Positions 16,654 to 25,018 of a DNA stretch of 64,000 nucleotides are shown here, piece by piece (within the stretch, counting starts at the first letter, position 1; each line of letters opens with the position of its first letter). Source of the stretch: Acaudatibacter sp963835495 (GTDB lineage: Bacteria > Pseudomonadota > Alphaproteobacteria > Caulobacterales > Caulobacteraceae); contig CAWIFQ010000005.1 of assembly GCA_963835495.1 (NCBI GenBank), positions 1 through 64,000 on the forward strand, read 5' to 3'. Both the position numbers and the translations under genes were made by a program. Under the pieces are notes generated by a model. The model had not been told where the DNA came from. It ran no database searches and saw only the letters and a list, made by a program, of their open reading frames with translations.

Positions 16654-18333
16654 CTATTTTTTGGCCAGCGCCTGGGCCCGGATCGCCCTCAGTGTCTGGC
16701 CGGGGCTGATGGCGTCGGTGTCGAACTTCACGTGCAGAATCGACGGCTGGCCAGAAGCGATGGCGGCGTCGAAGGCGGGGCCGAAGTCGGCGGTCTTCTC
16801 CACCGTGGCGCCGAAGCCGCCAAAGGCGCGGGCGTAGGCGGCGAAGTCGGGGTTCTTCAGGTCGGTGCCGATGACGCGGCCCGGATAGTCACGCTCCTGG
16901 TGCATGCGGATGGTGCCGTAAGAGGCGTTGTCGCAGACCACCACGACGATCGGCAGGCCGTACTGCACCGCGGTGGCGAACTCCTGGCCGTTCATCAGGA
17001 AGTCGCCGTCCCCGCTGATCGCCACCACGCGTCGGCCGGGATGCAGCCGCTGCATCGCCACCGCCGCCGGAACCGCGTAGCCCATCGAACCCGAGTTCGG
17101 CGCGACGTGGCCGCCGAAGCGCCGTACGCGGAAGAAGCGGCCGACCCAGGCGGCGAAGTTGCCGGCGCCGTTGGTGAGGATCGCGTCCGCCGGGAGGTGC
17201 TCGCGCAACCAGACCATGATCTCGCCGAGGTTCACCGCGCCGGGCTGCGGCGTGGCGACCTCCGACCAGGCCAGATAGTCCGCATGCGCCGCCTCGGCCG
17301 CGCCGCGCCAGGCGGGCGGAGTCGCCGGCGTCAGGGCGTTCAGCGCGGCGGCGAAGCGGGTGGGCGTGGCATTGATGGCCAGGTGTGGGCGCCAGACGCG
17401 GCCGAGCTCCTCGGGACCGGGGAAGACGTGGACCAGCTTGGCGGACGGCGCAGGGATGTCGAACAGGCTGTAGCTCTGCGAGGTGACGTCGCTGATCCGC
17501 CCGCCGATCGAGAGCACCAGGTCGGCGGCCTTGACCCGGGCCAGCAGCTTCGGATTTGGCGACAGCCCAAGGTCGCCGGCGTAGTTCGGGTGCAGCGGGT
17601 CGAACAGCGGCAGCCGCCGGAACCCAGTGGCGACCGGCAGTTCGAACCGCTCGGCGAAGCGGGTGACGGCCTCGCGCGCCGCCTCGTCCCAGCGGCTGCC
17701 GCCAAGCAGGGCGATCGGCGACTTGGCTTCGGCCAGCAGCGCATCCAGCGCCGCCATTTCGGGCGCGCCGGGCGACGTTTCGACCGGCTGGTGCGGCGGC
17801 GCATCGAGGCAGTCGACCTGCTCGACCAGCACGTCGTGCGGCAGCGCCAGCACCACCGGGCCGGGCTGGCCGGCGGTGGCGACGTGGAAAGCGCGCGAGA
17901 CCAGCTCGCTCATCCGAGATCCGTCGTCGACCTCGCCCGCCCACTTGGTCATCGATCCGAACACGGCGGCGTAGTCGAGCTCCTGCCAGGCGTCGCGGCC
18001 CTTCACCGCGCGGTCGACCTGGCCGACGAACAGGATCATCGGGCTCGAGCTCTGGTGGGCGATGTGGACGCCGTGGGCGGCGTTGGTGGCGCCGGGGCCG
18101 CGGGTGACGAAGCAGACGCCGGGGCGCCCGGTCAGCTTGCCGACCGCCTCGGCCATCATCGCCGCCCCGCCCTCCTGGCGGCAGACGGTGACGGCGATGT
18201 CGCGATCGATCAGCGCGTCGAGCACCGGCAGGTAGCTCTCGCCGGGCACGCAGAAGACGTGGCGCACGCCCTGGATCACCAGCTGGTCGACCAGCACCTG
18301 CGCGGCGGTGCGCGTCTTGACGTCGAGCTTCAT
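16654..18333 (-). CDS. ThDP-dependent enzyme, acetolactate synthase-like
   Basis: This 559-residue protein has the three-domain layout of ThDP enzymes. The PYR domain has HVFCVPGESYLPVLDAL and the activating Glu in CRQEGGAAMMAEA, followed by GPGATNA. The middle domain has an SPIALLGGSRW strand. The C-terminal PP domain has the diphosphate motif GDGDFLMNGQEFATAVQ and SMGYAVPAA. It probably ligates or decarboxylates 2-oxo acids. A housekeeping acetolactate synthase would normally sit beside a small regulatory subunit; none is here, so a specialised role is likely. It lies 9 nt after the GNAT-like gene on the same strand. A divergent acyl carrier protein suggests a secondary pathway. Confidence 0.88.
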   Translation of the reverse strand: MKLDVKTRTAAQVLVDQLVIQGVRHVFCVPGESYLPVLDALIDRDIAVTVCRQEGGAAMMAEAVGKLTGRPGVCFVTRGPGATNAAHGVHIAHQSSSPMILFVGQVDRAVKGRDAWQELDYAAVFGSMTKWAGEVDDGSRMSELVSRAFHVATAGQPGPVVLALPHDVLVEQVDCLDAPPHQPVETSPGAPEMAALDALLAEAKSPIALLGGSRWDEAAREAVTRFAERFELPVATGFRRLPLFDPLHPNYAGDLGLSPNPKLLARVKAADLVLSIGGRISDVTSQSYSLFDIPAPSAKLVHVFPGPEELGRVWRPHLAINATPTRFAAALNALTPATPPAWRGAAEAAHADYLAWSEVATPQPGAVNLGEIMVWLREHLPADAILTNGAGNFAAWVGRFFRVRRFGGHVAPNSGSMGYAVPAAVAMQRLHPGRRVVAISGDGDFLMNGQEFATAVQYGLPIVVVVCDNASYGTIRMHQERDYPGRVIGTDLKNPDFAAYARAFGGFGATVEKTADFGPAFDAAIASGQPSILHVKFDTDAISPGQTLRAIRAQALAKK

Positions 18334-18342
18334 GAAACGCCC

Positions 18343-19194
18343 CTAAGGCCCGAACACGACCATCTCGGTGAACGCCAGATCGTTCAGCCGCGGGCGTTCG
18401 GGGCCCTTGAAATAGCGCGGACCACGGTTCCTGAACCAGAGGCCAGCGAGACCGGGGATCGGCGCCGGCGCATCGCAGATCACCAACGGGGCGCCGCGGC
18501 GCAGCAGGAAGCGGCCGAGCGGGCCGGCGCAGGCGGTGAAGCGGTCGGTGTCGCGGGCGAAGACCAGCTGGGCCACGCTGAACGGGACGCCGGCGATACG
18601 GCGGATCAGGAACACGAAGGGCTCGGGCCCTTGCGGCGTCTCGCAGATCAGCGCCAGACAACCCGCTTCGGCGTGGGCGGCCAGCACCGCGTATTCAGGC
18701 AGGCCGCGATCGCCATCGGCCAGGGCGCGGACCTTCCCCCTGCCCGGCTTCAGGGCCGCGAAGGCGGCCAGCTGGCCGCAGCTGTAGCGGCGGTAGCCGA
18801 GGACACCGAGGATCGGCCAGGTGTGGGTCGCGGCCGAGGTGTTGACGTAGGTCACGTGTTTCAGCTTCGAGGCCAGGCTGGCCAGCGTCGCCGCGTGGCC
18901 GCGGTACGCCGGCTCGACATACCAGCTGGAGACGTTGCAGCGAACCGCGCCGGCGGTCTCGGCGAAGATCAGCAGCAACACTCCCACTGGCGCGCCGTCC
19001 GCCTCGAGCAGGTAGCCGAAGCTGGGGCATCCCTCCGGCGCGCCGCGGGCCGCCAGCCGCGCCAGCGCACTGGTCCAATATTTGCGAGGCCGGGCCGGAA
19101 AACCGCGCGCGAGCAGGTCGGCCACCGGCTCGAGGTCCGCCTGGCGGATCTGGCGGCAGCGGACCTGAGACGGCGGCGACGGAGAAACGACCAT
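18343..19194 (-). CDS. GNAT-like acyltransferase
   Basis: This 283-residue protein begins with a GNAT-like half. RQIRQADLEPVADLLARGFP, GAPVGVLLLIFAE and SSWYVEPAYRGHAATLASLA resemble beta4, beta5 and the acyl-CoA pyrophosphate loop. The second half is not a standard GNAT core and ends NDLAFTEMVVFGP. It would transfer an acyl group from CoA or a carrier protein to an unknown acceptor. It is the first gene of a minus-strand operon with the ThDP enzyme (9 nt gap) and is divergent from an acyl carrier protein gene. This arrangement makes carrier-linked substrates plausible. Function is assigned only at fold level. Confidence 0.6.
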   Translation of the reverse strand: MVVSPSPPSQVRCRQIRQADLEPVADLLARGFPARPRKYWTSALARLAARGAPEGCPSFGYLLEADGAPVGVLLLIFAETAGAVRCNVSSWYVEPAYRGHAATLASLASKLKHVTYVNTSAATHTWPILGVLGYRRYSCGQLAAFAALKPGRGKVRALADGDRGLPEYAVLAAHAEAGCLALICETPQGPEPFVFLIRRIAGVPFSVAQLVFARDTDRFTACAGPLGRFLLRRGAPLVICDAPAPIPGLAGLWFRNRGPRYFKGPERPRLNDLAFTEMVVFGP

Positions 19195-19301
19195 GACCCT
19201 GACAGCGTTGGCGCGGGATGTGAGCCGGCCGGAGCAAGATTCATGCGAGGTCCGACGCTGAGACGGCGCCCAGGGCTGTTATTTCGGACGTCTTCCGCAG
19301 C

Positions 19302-19505
19302 GTGGCCGCCGCCCAGGGCAAGACAATCGCATCGCTCGCCGACGACCTCGTGTTGCTGAACTCGGGGCTCGATTCACTCTGCTTCGCCATCATTGTCGCG
19401 ACGCTGGAGGACGAGCTGGGCTACGACCCGTTCACCGAGGCCGAGGACGTCCGGTTTCCGATCACTTTCGGTGAATTTGTGCGGTTCTACGACCGCGGCC
19501 GCTGA
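19302..19505 (+). CDS. Acyl carrier protein
   Basis: This small acidic protein has the phosphopantetheine attachment motif LNSGLDSLCFAIIVATLEDE; the Ser of DSL is residue 25 from the GTG at 19302. The start is doubtful. The frame is open from 19224 and the translation upstream of 19302 (RAVISDVFRSVAAAQGK) looks like helix 1 of a carrier protein, so the real protein is longer. An ATG at 19243 with a GGAG ribosome site 8 nt upstream is in another frame, so a one-base indel between about 19246 and 19275 is suspected. It would hold an acyl or aminoacyl group for neighbouring enzymes. A reductase follows on the same strand. Confidence 0.72.
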   Translation: MAAAQGKTIASLADDLVLLNSGLDSLCFAIIVATLEDELGYDPFTEAEDVRFPITFGEFVRFYDRGR

Positions 19506-19586
19506 ACGCCTGTCCCTCTTGGAGACACCCTGGAGGGCTTCGTCGCCGCCGGCGGCGTGATAGAGCTTCACCACGACTGAAACGGA

Positions 19587-20318
19587 GTGCGCAGGTTGCC
19601 TAGTGTCCTCGTCACCGGCGCCAGCCGCGGTATCGGTCTGGCCATCGTCAAACGCCTCGCGGCGTCCGGCTATACCGCCATCGCCCTGGCCCGCACCGAA
19701 GGCCCCGCCCTGACCGCAGCGATCGAGGAGGCCAAGGGCGCGATCGAATTCGTGCCATTCGACCTCAGCAACCTCGACGCCATTCCCGAGATGGTGCGCG
19801 AGCTTCGCGCCAAGTCGGGGGCGATCTGGGGCCTGGTCAACAACGCCGGGCTCAGCCTCGAGGGCCTGCTGGCCAACAACCACGTCTCGCAGATCGAGGC
19901 GGCGATCCGCCTCAACACCACCTCGCCGATCGTGCTGACCAAGTACGTGGTCCGAGGCATGATGTCCGGAGGCGGCGGGCGGATCGTCAACATGTCGTCG
20001 ATCATCGGCTCGACCGGCTACAACGGCCTGGCCGTCTACGGGGCGACCAAGGCCTCGATGATCGGCTTCACCAAGTCGCTGGCCCGCGAGGTCGGCCGCC
20101 TCGGCGTGACCGTCAACGCCATCGCACCCGGTTTCATCGAGACCGAAATGACCGCCGGCATGGCCGAGGAGGGCCGCGAGCAGGTGATGCGCCGCAGCGC
20201 CCTGCGCCGGCTCGCCGACGTCGAGGACGTCGCCGCGATGGTCGAGTTCCTGATGGGCGACGGCGGCAAAAACATCACCGGGGCGGTGATGACCATCGAC
20301 GCCGGGAATACGGCCTAG
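19587..20318 (+). CDS. SDR-family reductase, FabG-like (3-oxoacyl-carrier protein reductase)
   Basis: This 243-residue short-chain dehydrogenase has the TGASRGIG cofactor loop at residues 10-17, LVNNAGLS in the middle, catalytic Ser in NMSSIIGSTG and the YGATK active-site pair of Tyr and Lys. PGFIETEMT follows, as in NADPH-dependent 3-oxoacyl-ACP reductases. It probably reduces a keto group on a carrier-bound or free substrate. A GTG start is used with a weak AACGGA upstream. It lies about 80 nt after the acyl carrier protein gene on the same strand, which supports an acyl-carrier substrate. It looks like a pathway-specific paralogue, not the housekeeping fabG, because no other fatty-acid synthesis genes are nearby. 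Confidence 0.85.
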   Translation: MRRLPSVLVTGASRGIGLAIVKRLAASGYTAIALARTEGPALTAAIEEAKGAIEFVPFDLSNLDAIPEMVRELRAKSGAIWGLVNNAGLSLEGLLANNHVSQIEAAIRLNTTSPIVLTKYVVRGMMSGGGGRIVNMSSIIGSTGYNGLAVYGATKASMIGFTKSLAREVGRLGVTVNAIAPGFIETEMTAGMAEEGREQVMRRSALRRLADVEDVAAMVEFLMGDGGKNITGAVMTIDAGNTA

Positions 20319-20460
20319 AGCCGCCTCCGCCATCGTCGGGCAGCACGCAGCCTGGGCAGGCAGCCGCCGGCCTTGGCGCTTGACCTCCGTGCGGCCACGG
20401 CCGTCCTCAAATCGCCTTCGGCGGGGACTGCCCGATTGAAGACGATCACCGGCCTGATGA

Positions 20461-21123
20461 TCAGCGTCTTGGCGGACCGGCGAGAACGATGCGGGAGGGG
20501 GGCTTGTCGAGGGTGACGGCGATGGCGCCGGGCGCCTTTCTGGGCTCGAAATAGGGCGTTGGACCGAGCGCCTTGAAATCAAACACCGACAGGGGCTTCG
20601 AGCTTCCGTCCGCGAAGACCGCAGCGCCCGCGACGACGCCGGGGAAATAGGCGGTGGTGAGCTGCGCGGTCTCGGCGCCCTCATCGCGGGCGAACTTCGC
20701 GACGGCCGCGTTCAGTTGCGCTAGCGAGGCCGCCAGATTGCTGACGTCGATGCGGGTGTCAGGCGCTATGGCGGCCAGCGGCTCGAGGACGAACTGGTAG
20801 TCGTCGCCGTCAAGCTCGAACACGGCCTTGCTCTTTAGCTGGGCTAGAGTGGGCAGGTTTTGCACCGTACCGTCGGGACTGAGGGCCACCGGGGTGCGAG
20901 CGCCGGCCTTGTCCACGAAGGCGGCCCGGGCGCCCGGCGCAGGCTTCTTGCTCCGCATGAGGCGGTAGGCGAAGGAGAACCGGTCACGCTCCGCCGGGGG
21001 CAGGGCGAGGTACGAATCCAGCATCACGAACGCCTCGGAGAGCGGCAGGCGCTGGACCCCGGCGCGCGCCAGGCCGGGCCAAAAGGCGACGCTCATCGCG
21101 GCGATAAGATCGCGTCTGCGCAT
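20461..21123 (-). CDS. Secreted hypothetical protein
   Basis: This 220-residue protein has a cleavable export signal: MRRRDLIAAMSVAFWPGLARA, with an Arg-rich start that could suit the Tat route and an ARA cleavage site. The mature part has repeated short beta-like segments and no cysteines, membrane helix or known catalytic motif. It resembles conserved exported proteins of proteobacteria but no function was recognised. It converges on the reductase gene and lies just downstream of, and on the same strand as, the aminoacyl:carrier-protein ligase gene with about 160 nt between, so it may or may not be part of that unit. Confidence 0.6.
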   Translation of the reverse strand: MRRRDLIAAMSVAFWPGLARAGVQRLPLSEAFVMLDSYLALPPAERDRFSFAYRLMRSKKPAPGARAAFVDKAGARTPVALSPDGTVQNLPTLAQLKSKAVFELDGDDYQFVLEPLAAIAPDTRIDVSNLAASLAQLNAAVAKFARDEGAETAQLTTAYFPGVVAGAAVFADGSSKPLSVFDFKALGPTPYFEPRKAPGAIAVTLDKPPSRIVLAGPPRR

Positions 21124-21283
21124 GTCGGACTCCGGCGATACCGGCAGCGTCTTAGCCCCGCTCGCCGATTGGCCGCCATGAATTTGCGGGCGGCGGTCGG
21201 CGGAACGCTCGCCAATGCCGGCGTCCGCATGGGGCTTCCTTTTGGCGCGCCCCTCCCGAACAACGGAGAGCGGAGCGGAAGGG

Positions 21284-22213
21284 TCAGAGCCGCAGCGCTT
21301 CCTTGACGCTCGCCGGCCAGGCGGCGACGTCGAGGCCGTGGGTCGCGAACATCGCCACCGCCAGGCGATCCATGCCGAAGGCGACGCAGCCGGTATGGGC
21401 CGGCTCGCCCGCGGCGTTCTTCATGTCCCAGGTCAGGCCGAAGTGGTCCTGGTGGTAGTTGAAGCTCATGCAGGCGGTGGCCTTTTCGGTGGAATGCACC
21501 GGCACCAGCAGTTCGAACTTGAGCGCCTGCTCGAGCTGGGAAGCGGCGACGATCTGGCCGCCACGGCCGAAGAACGGGTCGCTCGCAAGATCGATGCGGT
21601 AGCTGAGGCCCATGAGATCGGCGAGGCCCTTGGCGCGCTCGATCCAGTCTTCACGGAAGGCCTGGATTTGCGCCTGCGTCCCGACCCGCACATATTCGCG
21701 CATCCGGAAAGACTGGAAACGATCGATGTCGGTCGACGGCTCGCGGCGGAAGCAGTCGGCGGCGACGTCGAAGATCAGGCCGTCGGCAGGTACCTCGCCG
21801 CGGGCCGCGACGATGGGATAGACCGGGTAGCAGGCGGCCGGCGCCAGCACGAGATCGGCGGCCTCCAGCGCGTCGGTCCAGGGTTCGCCATCCTCCATGA
21901 ACCGGCCGACCACGCCGCGGATGTGGCGTTCGTCGCCGCAGAGGCAACTGACGGCGCCCAGCAGGTTGGGGAAGCTCTTGAGATAGCCGTGCTGCTCGAT
22001 CTGGGCCCGGCTCATCACCGGCGGGAAGCGCAGCACCTCGGCGCCGGCCGGCCTATGGGCCGAGATCAGCGCGGTGAGCGCCTCGACCATCCCCTCGTAC
22101 AGGCCGGTGCGCGCGTAGACGCCGTCGACTCCGGTCTCGATGAACAGTTGCGCCTTCATTGCGGCGATGTGCGACGCGTCGGCGGCTACGCCGATCTTGT
22201 CCTGGCGGGTCAC
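21284..22213 (-). CDS. Amino acid:[carrier protein] ligase (atypical seryl-tRNA synthetase homologue)
   Basis: This 309-residue protein resembles the shortened class II synthetase catalytic domain known from Bradyrhizobium and Agrobacterium. Those enzymes activate an amino acid (mainly glycine or alanine) and load it onto the phosphopantetheine of a small carrier protein instead of tRNA. Visible features are FIETGVDGVYARTGLYEGMV, AAGxxx-type APAACYPVYP with Cys128, motif 2 as CFRREPST followed by SFRMREYVRVG (Glu173), and motif 3 TGCVAFGMDRLAVAMF (Cys276, Arg283). Cys128, Glu173 and Cys276 match the zinc ligands of that family. There is no tRNA-binding arm. GTG 22213 is chosen because the N-terminal helix before FIETG is needed. 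Its start lies 5 nt after the acyl-CoA dehydrogenase stop, and a divergent carrier protein is nearby. Confidence 0.85.
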   Translation of the reverse strand: MTRQDKIGVAADASHIAAMKAQLFIETGVDGVYARTGLYEGMVEALTALISAHRPAGAEVLRFPPVMSRAQIEQHGYLKSFPNLLGAVSCLCGDERHIRGVVGRFMEDGEPWTDALEAADLVLAPAACYPVYPIVAARGEVPADGLIFDVAADCFRREPSTDIDRFQSFRMREYVRVGTQAQIQAFREDWIERAKGLADLMGLSYRIDLASDPFFGRGGQIVAASQLEQALKFELLVPVHSTEKATACMSFNYHQDHFGLTWDMKNAAGEPAHTGCVAFGMDRLAVAMFATHGLDVAAWPASVKEALRL

Positions 22214-22218
22214 TGAAC

Positions 22219-23457
22219 TCAGCCTCTGATGCTGGAGGGCACTTCGCTCAGCAGCGCCGAGGTGGCGACATTGGCGAGGATGCGGTCGTTGTTGATCATG
22301 ATCGGCGAGGAGAGCACGTCGCGAAGCTGCCGCCCGATCGAGATGTCGCTGTCGTTGCGGTAGGACGAGAGCCCGCCGCAACGCAACGCGCTCATCACCG
22401 CCTGCACCGCCAGCTCGGAGGCCTCGACCTTCAGCAGGTTGATCTCGGACTGGAAGCTCATCGCCATCAGCGCGCCGGGATCGCCTTGGATCGCCCCGTA
22501 GTGGTCGATCGTCGTGGTGATCAGCGCGCGCAGGGCCCGCAGCGAGGCGTTGCCGCGGGTGAAGTAATGCGCGCTCGGCGGCAGTTCGCCGCCGCCGCGG
22601 AGCGCCTTGCGCAGGTATTGGCGCGCCTTCTCCACCGCCGAGGCGGCAATGCCGGCCCAGACGCTGGACCACAGGATGTGAGCGGCCGGGACCATGCTCT
22701 GGGCGTGGATCACTTCATAGGGAACCGGCAGCAGCTGCTCAGCCTTGCCGCTGGCGCGCAGCGTGAAGCCGGCGCTGCAGGTGCCGCGCATGCCCAGGGT
22801 GTCCCAGGAAAGCGTGCGCTCGAGGCTGTAGTCGCTCTTGAGGAACACGGCGAGGACCTGGTCGGAGGCGGCCGCGTCGGCGACGCGGCGCGCGGTGGTC
22901 ACCACCGCGTCGGCTTCGGCGCCGTAGGAGATGACGGAGGCGGCGCGCTCGAGGCTGATCGCGTCGCGGTCGTATTCGATCGGAGCCTCGCTGGAGCGGA
23001 CGTTGCCGCCGCCCGAACCTTCGGTGGTGGAGGACGCGAGCAGCAGCTGGTCGCGCACCAGCTTGCGGATGAAATCTTCTTGCCAGGCGGCGCCGATCCC
23101 GTGGCGCACGACGCAGGCGACCTTCACCTGGTGCATGGCGTAGATCATGCCGGTCGAGGCGCAGGCGCGGCCCAGGGCGTAGCAGATGTCCGCGATCTGC
23201 GAGAGGGCGACCTCTTCGCCGCCGAGCCGCCGGGGGGCCATCAGGCCCATCAGTCCCAGCGCCTTGGCCGCCGTGATCGCCTCGATCGGGAAGCGACCGT
23301 CGCGGTCGACGCCCTCCGCGTGCAGCGCGGCGACGGCGGCGACGCGCTCGGTGCGCTGCGCGATATCGTCGGCGAGAAGCGACGGCGCCTCGAACGCGTT
23401 GGCGGCCGCCGGGTCGCTCTGGCGATCCTTCAGACGCATTTGGTCATGCACGGTCAT
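22219..23457 (-). CDS. Acyl-CoA dehydrogenase-like flavoprotein
   Basis: This 412-residue flavoenzyme has the acyl-CoA dehydrogenase fold: an all-alpha N-domain (LADDIAQRTERVAAVAALHA, LGLMGLMAPRRLGGEE), a middle beta domain with STTEGSGGGNVRSSEAPIEY and a C-terminal helical domain with TTIDHYGAIQGDPGALMAMS. It should bind FAD and oxidise an acyl chain bound to CoA or, more likely here, to a carrier protein. The next gene in the operon, 5 nt away, loads amino acids on a carrier protein, so oxidation of an aminoacyl-carrier is a fair guess, by analogy with prolyl-carrier oxidases. The same gene order is known in Bradyrhizobium clusters. The upstream region is AT-rich and divergent with the carrier protein. 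Confidence 0.82.
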   Translation of the reverse strand: MTVHDQMRLKDRQSDPAAANAFEAPSLLADDIAQRTERVAAVAALHAEGVDRDGRFPIEAITAAKALGLMGLMAPRRLGGEEVALSQIADICYALGRACASTGMIYAMHQVKVACVVRHGIGAAWQEDFIRKLVRDQLLLASSTTEGSGGGNVRSSEAPIEYDRDAISLERAASVISYGAEADAVVTTARRVADAAASDQVLAVFLKSDYSLERTLSWDTLGMRGTCSAGFTLRASGKAEQLLPVPYEVIHAQSMVPAAHILWSSVWAGIAASAVEKARQYLRKALRGGGELPPSAHYFTRGNASLRALRALITTTIDHYGAIQGDPGALMAMSFQSEINLLKVEASELAVQAVMSALRCGGLSSYRNDSDISIGRQLRDVLSSPIMINNDRILANVATSALLSEVPSSIRG

Positions 23458-23761
23458 CTGGTCTGCTCACTGCTCCAAACCTAGGTCCGCCGCCGTACCG
23501 AAATGGCTTCGGTTGCGTAGCAGGACCGCCCCAGAGGCGTGTTCAGCAATCAGCATGCCACCCCCGTGCAATATTCATTCAGTATACCAGAGCTTGACGA
23601 TTGCAATGAATGTCAATTAACCACACCGTGAACCGGTACACGCTCAGAAGTTGCATGCTTGATCACTCTCGCGCGACGCGATGCTTTGGCATGCGCCTTG
23701 CGACTTGCCGCAGGAGTAGCGGGCGCCTGTCTCTTCACGGGGCCGGCAGGTGGAGAGCGGT
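23458..23761. promoter_or_regulatory. Divergent promoter region of the carrier-protein cluster
   Basis: This 304-nt gap separates the acyl-CoA dehydrogenase (leftward) and the carrier protein (rightward). Positions 23560-23670 are clearly AT-richer than the surroundings. They contain a TATACT hexamer on the minus strand (23586-23581) and a TTGACG (23594-23599) followed 17 nt later by TTAACC on the plus strand. Half-sites TTGCAATGAATGTCAA also form an imperfect inverted repeat around 23600-23617, a possible regulator site. No gene is present. Confidence 0.4.
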
Positions 23762-24031
23762 ATGGCGGACCGAGAATCGACGGCGGCGCGTGATCACATC
23801 ACTGGCGTCGTCGAGACATTGCTGGCTAAGCGGGGCGGCATGAGAGCGATCTTGGCGGACCAGAACCTTACCGACGCGGGGCTGACATCGCTCGACATGG
23901 TCAACCTCATGCTGGCGATCGAAGACGGGTTCGGGATCGAGATCCCGCAACGCCAGATGACGCCCGCCAACTTCCGCTCCATCGCTGCGATCGAGACGCT
24001 GGTTTCGGCGCTCGCCGCCGCGGCGGCCTGA
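23762..24031 (+). CDS. Carrier protein, partner of the aminoacyl:carrier-protein ligase
   Basis: This 89-residue acidic protein has a phosphopantetheine attachment site in TDAGLTSLDMVNLMLAIED; Ser43 is the expected attachment residue. The sequence after it (EIPQRQMTPANFRSIAAIET) matches carrier proteins paired with aminoacyl:carrier-protein ligases. It would receive an amino acid from that ligase and present it to the flavoprotein. ATG 23762 is chosen because GGTGGAGAG lies about 7 nt upstream; a GTG 4 codons earlier is the alternative. The esterase gene follows 6 nt later, so the two form an operon divergent from the ligase and dehydrogenase. Confidence 0.85.
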   Translation: MADRESTAARDHITGVVETLLAKRGGMRAILADQNLTDAGLTSLDMVNLMLAIEDGFGIEIPQRQMTPANFRSIAAIETLVSALAAAAA

Positions 24032-24037
24032 CGGACG

Positions 24038-25018
24038 ATGCCCCTGGACCACCGCGCCCGGCGCTTGCTCGACATGATGGCCGCGACCGGCGGCGGCGCC
24101 GACGCCCCTGCGTCGGTGGCCGAGCGCCGCGGCGGGCTGGTCGCCTTGGCGGCGATGGCCGATGACGTCTCGACAGCCGTAGCGGTCGAAGACCGTGACG
24201 TGCCGGGTCCCGCCGGCCAACTGCCGATCCGCCTCTACAGCCCACTCGAGGCCAGCGGCGATGCTCTGCCGGGGCTGGTGTTCATCCACGGCGGCGGCTG
24301 GGTCGCTGGCAGTCTCGAGACCCATGACGGCCTGTGCCGGCGCCTGTGCGCGGCCGCGGGCTGCAAGATCATCGCGCTCGACTACCGCCTCGCGCCGGAG
24401 CACCCCTTCCCCGCCGCGCTGATGGACTGTCTGCTGGCGGTGAACTGGGTGGCCAACCATGCCGCATCGCTTGGAATCGACCGCACGCGGCTCGGGGTGG
24501 TGGGTGACTCGGCCGGAGGCGGCCTGGCGGCGGCGGTCTGCCAGATCGCCCGCGACGCCGGCGGCCCGGCGATCGCGCTGCAGGCGCTGATCTGTCCGAT
24601 CCTGGAGGTCGGGCGGCGAACCGGCTCGCGTGAGGAGTTCGGCGAAGGCCACTTCATCACCCGTGCAGCCTTCCAGCGCGACCTCGCCGACTACGTCTCG
24701 CTTGGCGCGGCGCTGGACGATCCTCGGCTTTCGCCCCTCTGCGCCGCCGGTCTGCGCGGACTGCCCCCGGCGCTGGTCCATACCGCGGAGTTCGACCCCT
24801 TCCGCGACGAAGGCGAGGCCTACGCCGAAGCGCTGCGGGCCGCCGGCGTCGCCGCGGTCACCGTGCGCCATCCCGGGATGATCCACTATTTCTACGCGCT
24901 GGCGCGGGCCATCCCCTACGCCGACGCGGCGGCCGCGCAGCTTGGCGCCCAGATTCGGGCTTTGTTCGAAGGGCGTCTCGTCGGCGCGCCGGCCAGCCTC
25001 GCCGATCAGCTGGGCTAG
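24038..25018 (+). CDS. Alpha/beta hydrolase, HSL (acetyl-esterase) family
   Basis: This 326-residue esterase has the hormone-sensitive-lipase signature HGGGWVAGSLETHD (oxyanion hole), LDYRLAPEHPFPAAL, the nucleophile elbow GVVGDSAGGGLAAAV, and a C-terminal EFDPFRDEG plus HPGMIHYFY giving the Asp and His of the triad. It hydrolyses acyl esters or thioesters in the cytoplasm. It follows the carrier protein after 6 nt; a role in releasing or proof-reading the carrier-bound product is plausible but inferred from position only. Its 3' end overlaps the convergent acyl-CoA synthetase by 3-4 nt. Confidence 0.87.
   Translation: MPLDHRARRLLDMMAATGGGADAPASVAERRGGLVALAAMADDVSTAVAVEDRDVPGPAGQLPIRLYSPLEASGDALPGLVFIHGGGWVAGSLETHDGLCRRLCAAAGCKIIALDYRLAPEHPFPAALMDCLLAVNWVANHAASLGIDRTRLGVVGDSAGGGLAAAVCQIARDAGGPAIALQALICPILEVGRRTGSREEFGEGHFITRAAFQRDLADYVSLGAALDDPRLSPLCAAGLRGLPPALVHTAEFDPFRDEGEAYAEALRAAGVAAVTVRHPGMIHYFYALARAIPYADAAAAQLGAQIRALFEGRLVGAPASLADQLG

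Noticed and set aside
16732..19359. An 875-codon plus-strand frame
   Set aside because: It runs opposite the ThDP and GNAT-like genes, has no recognisable motif, and is rich in Arg, Gly and His as expected for antisense of GC-rich genes.
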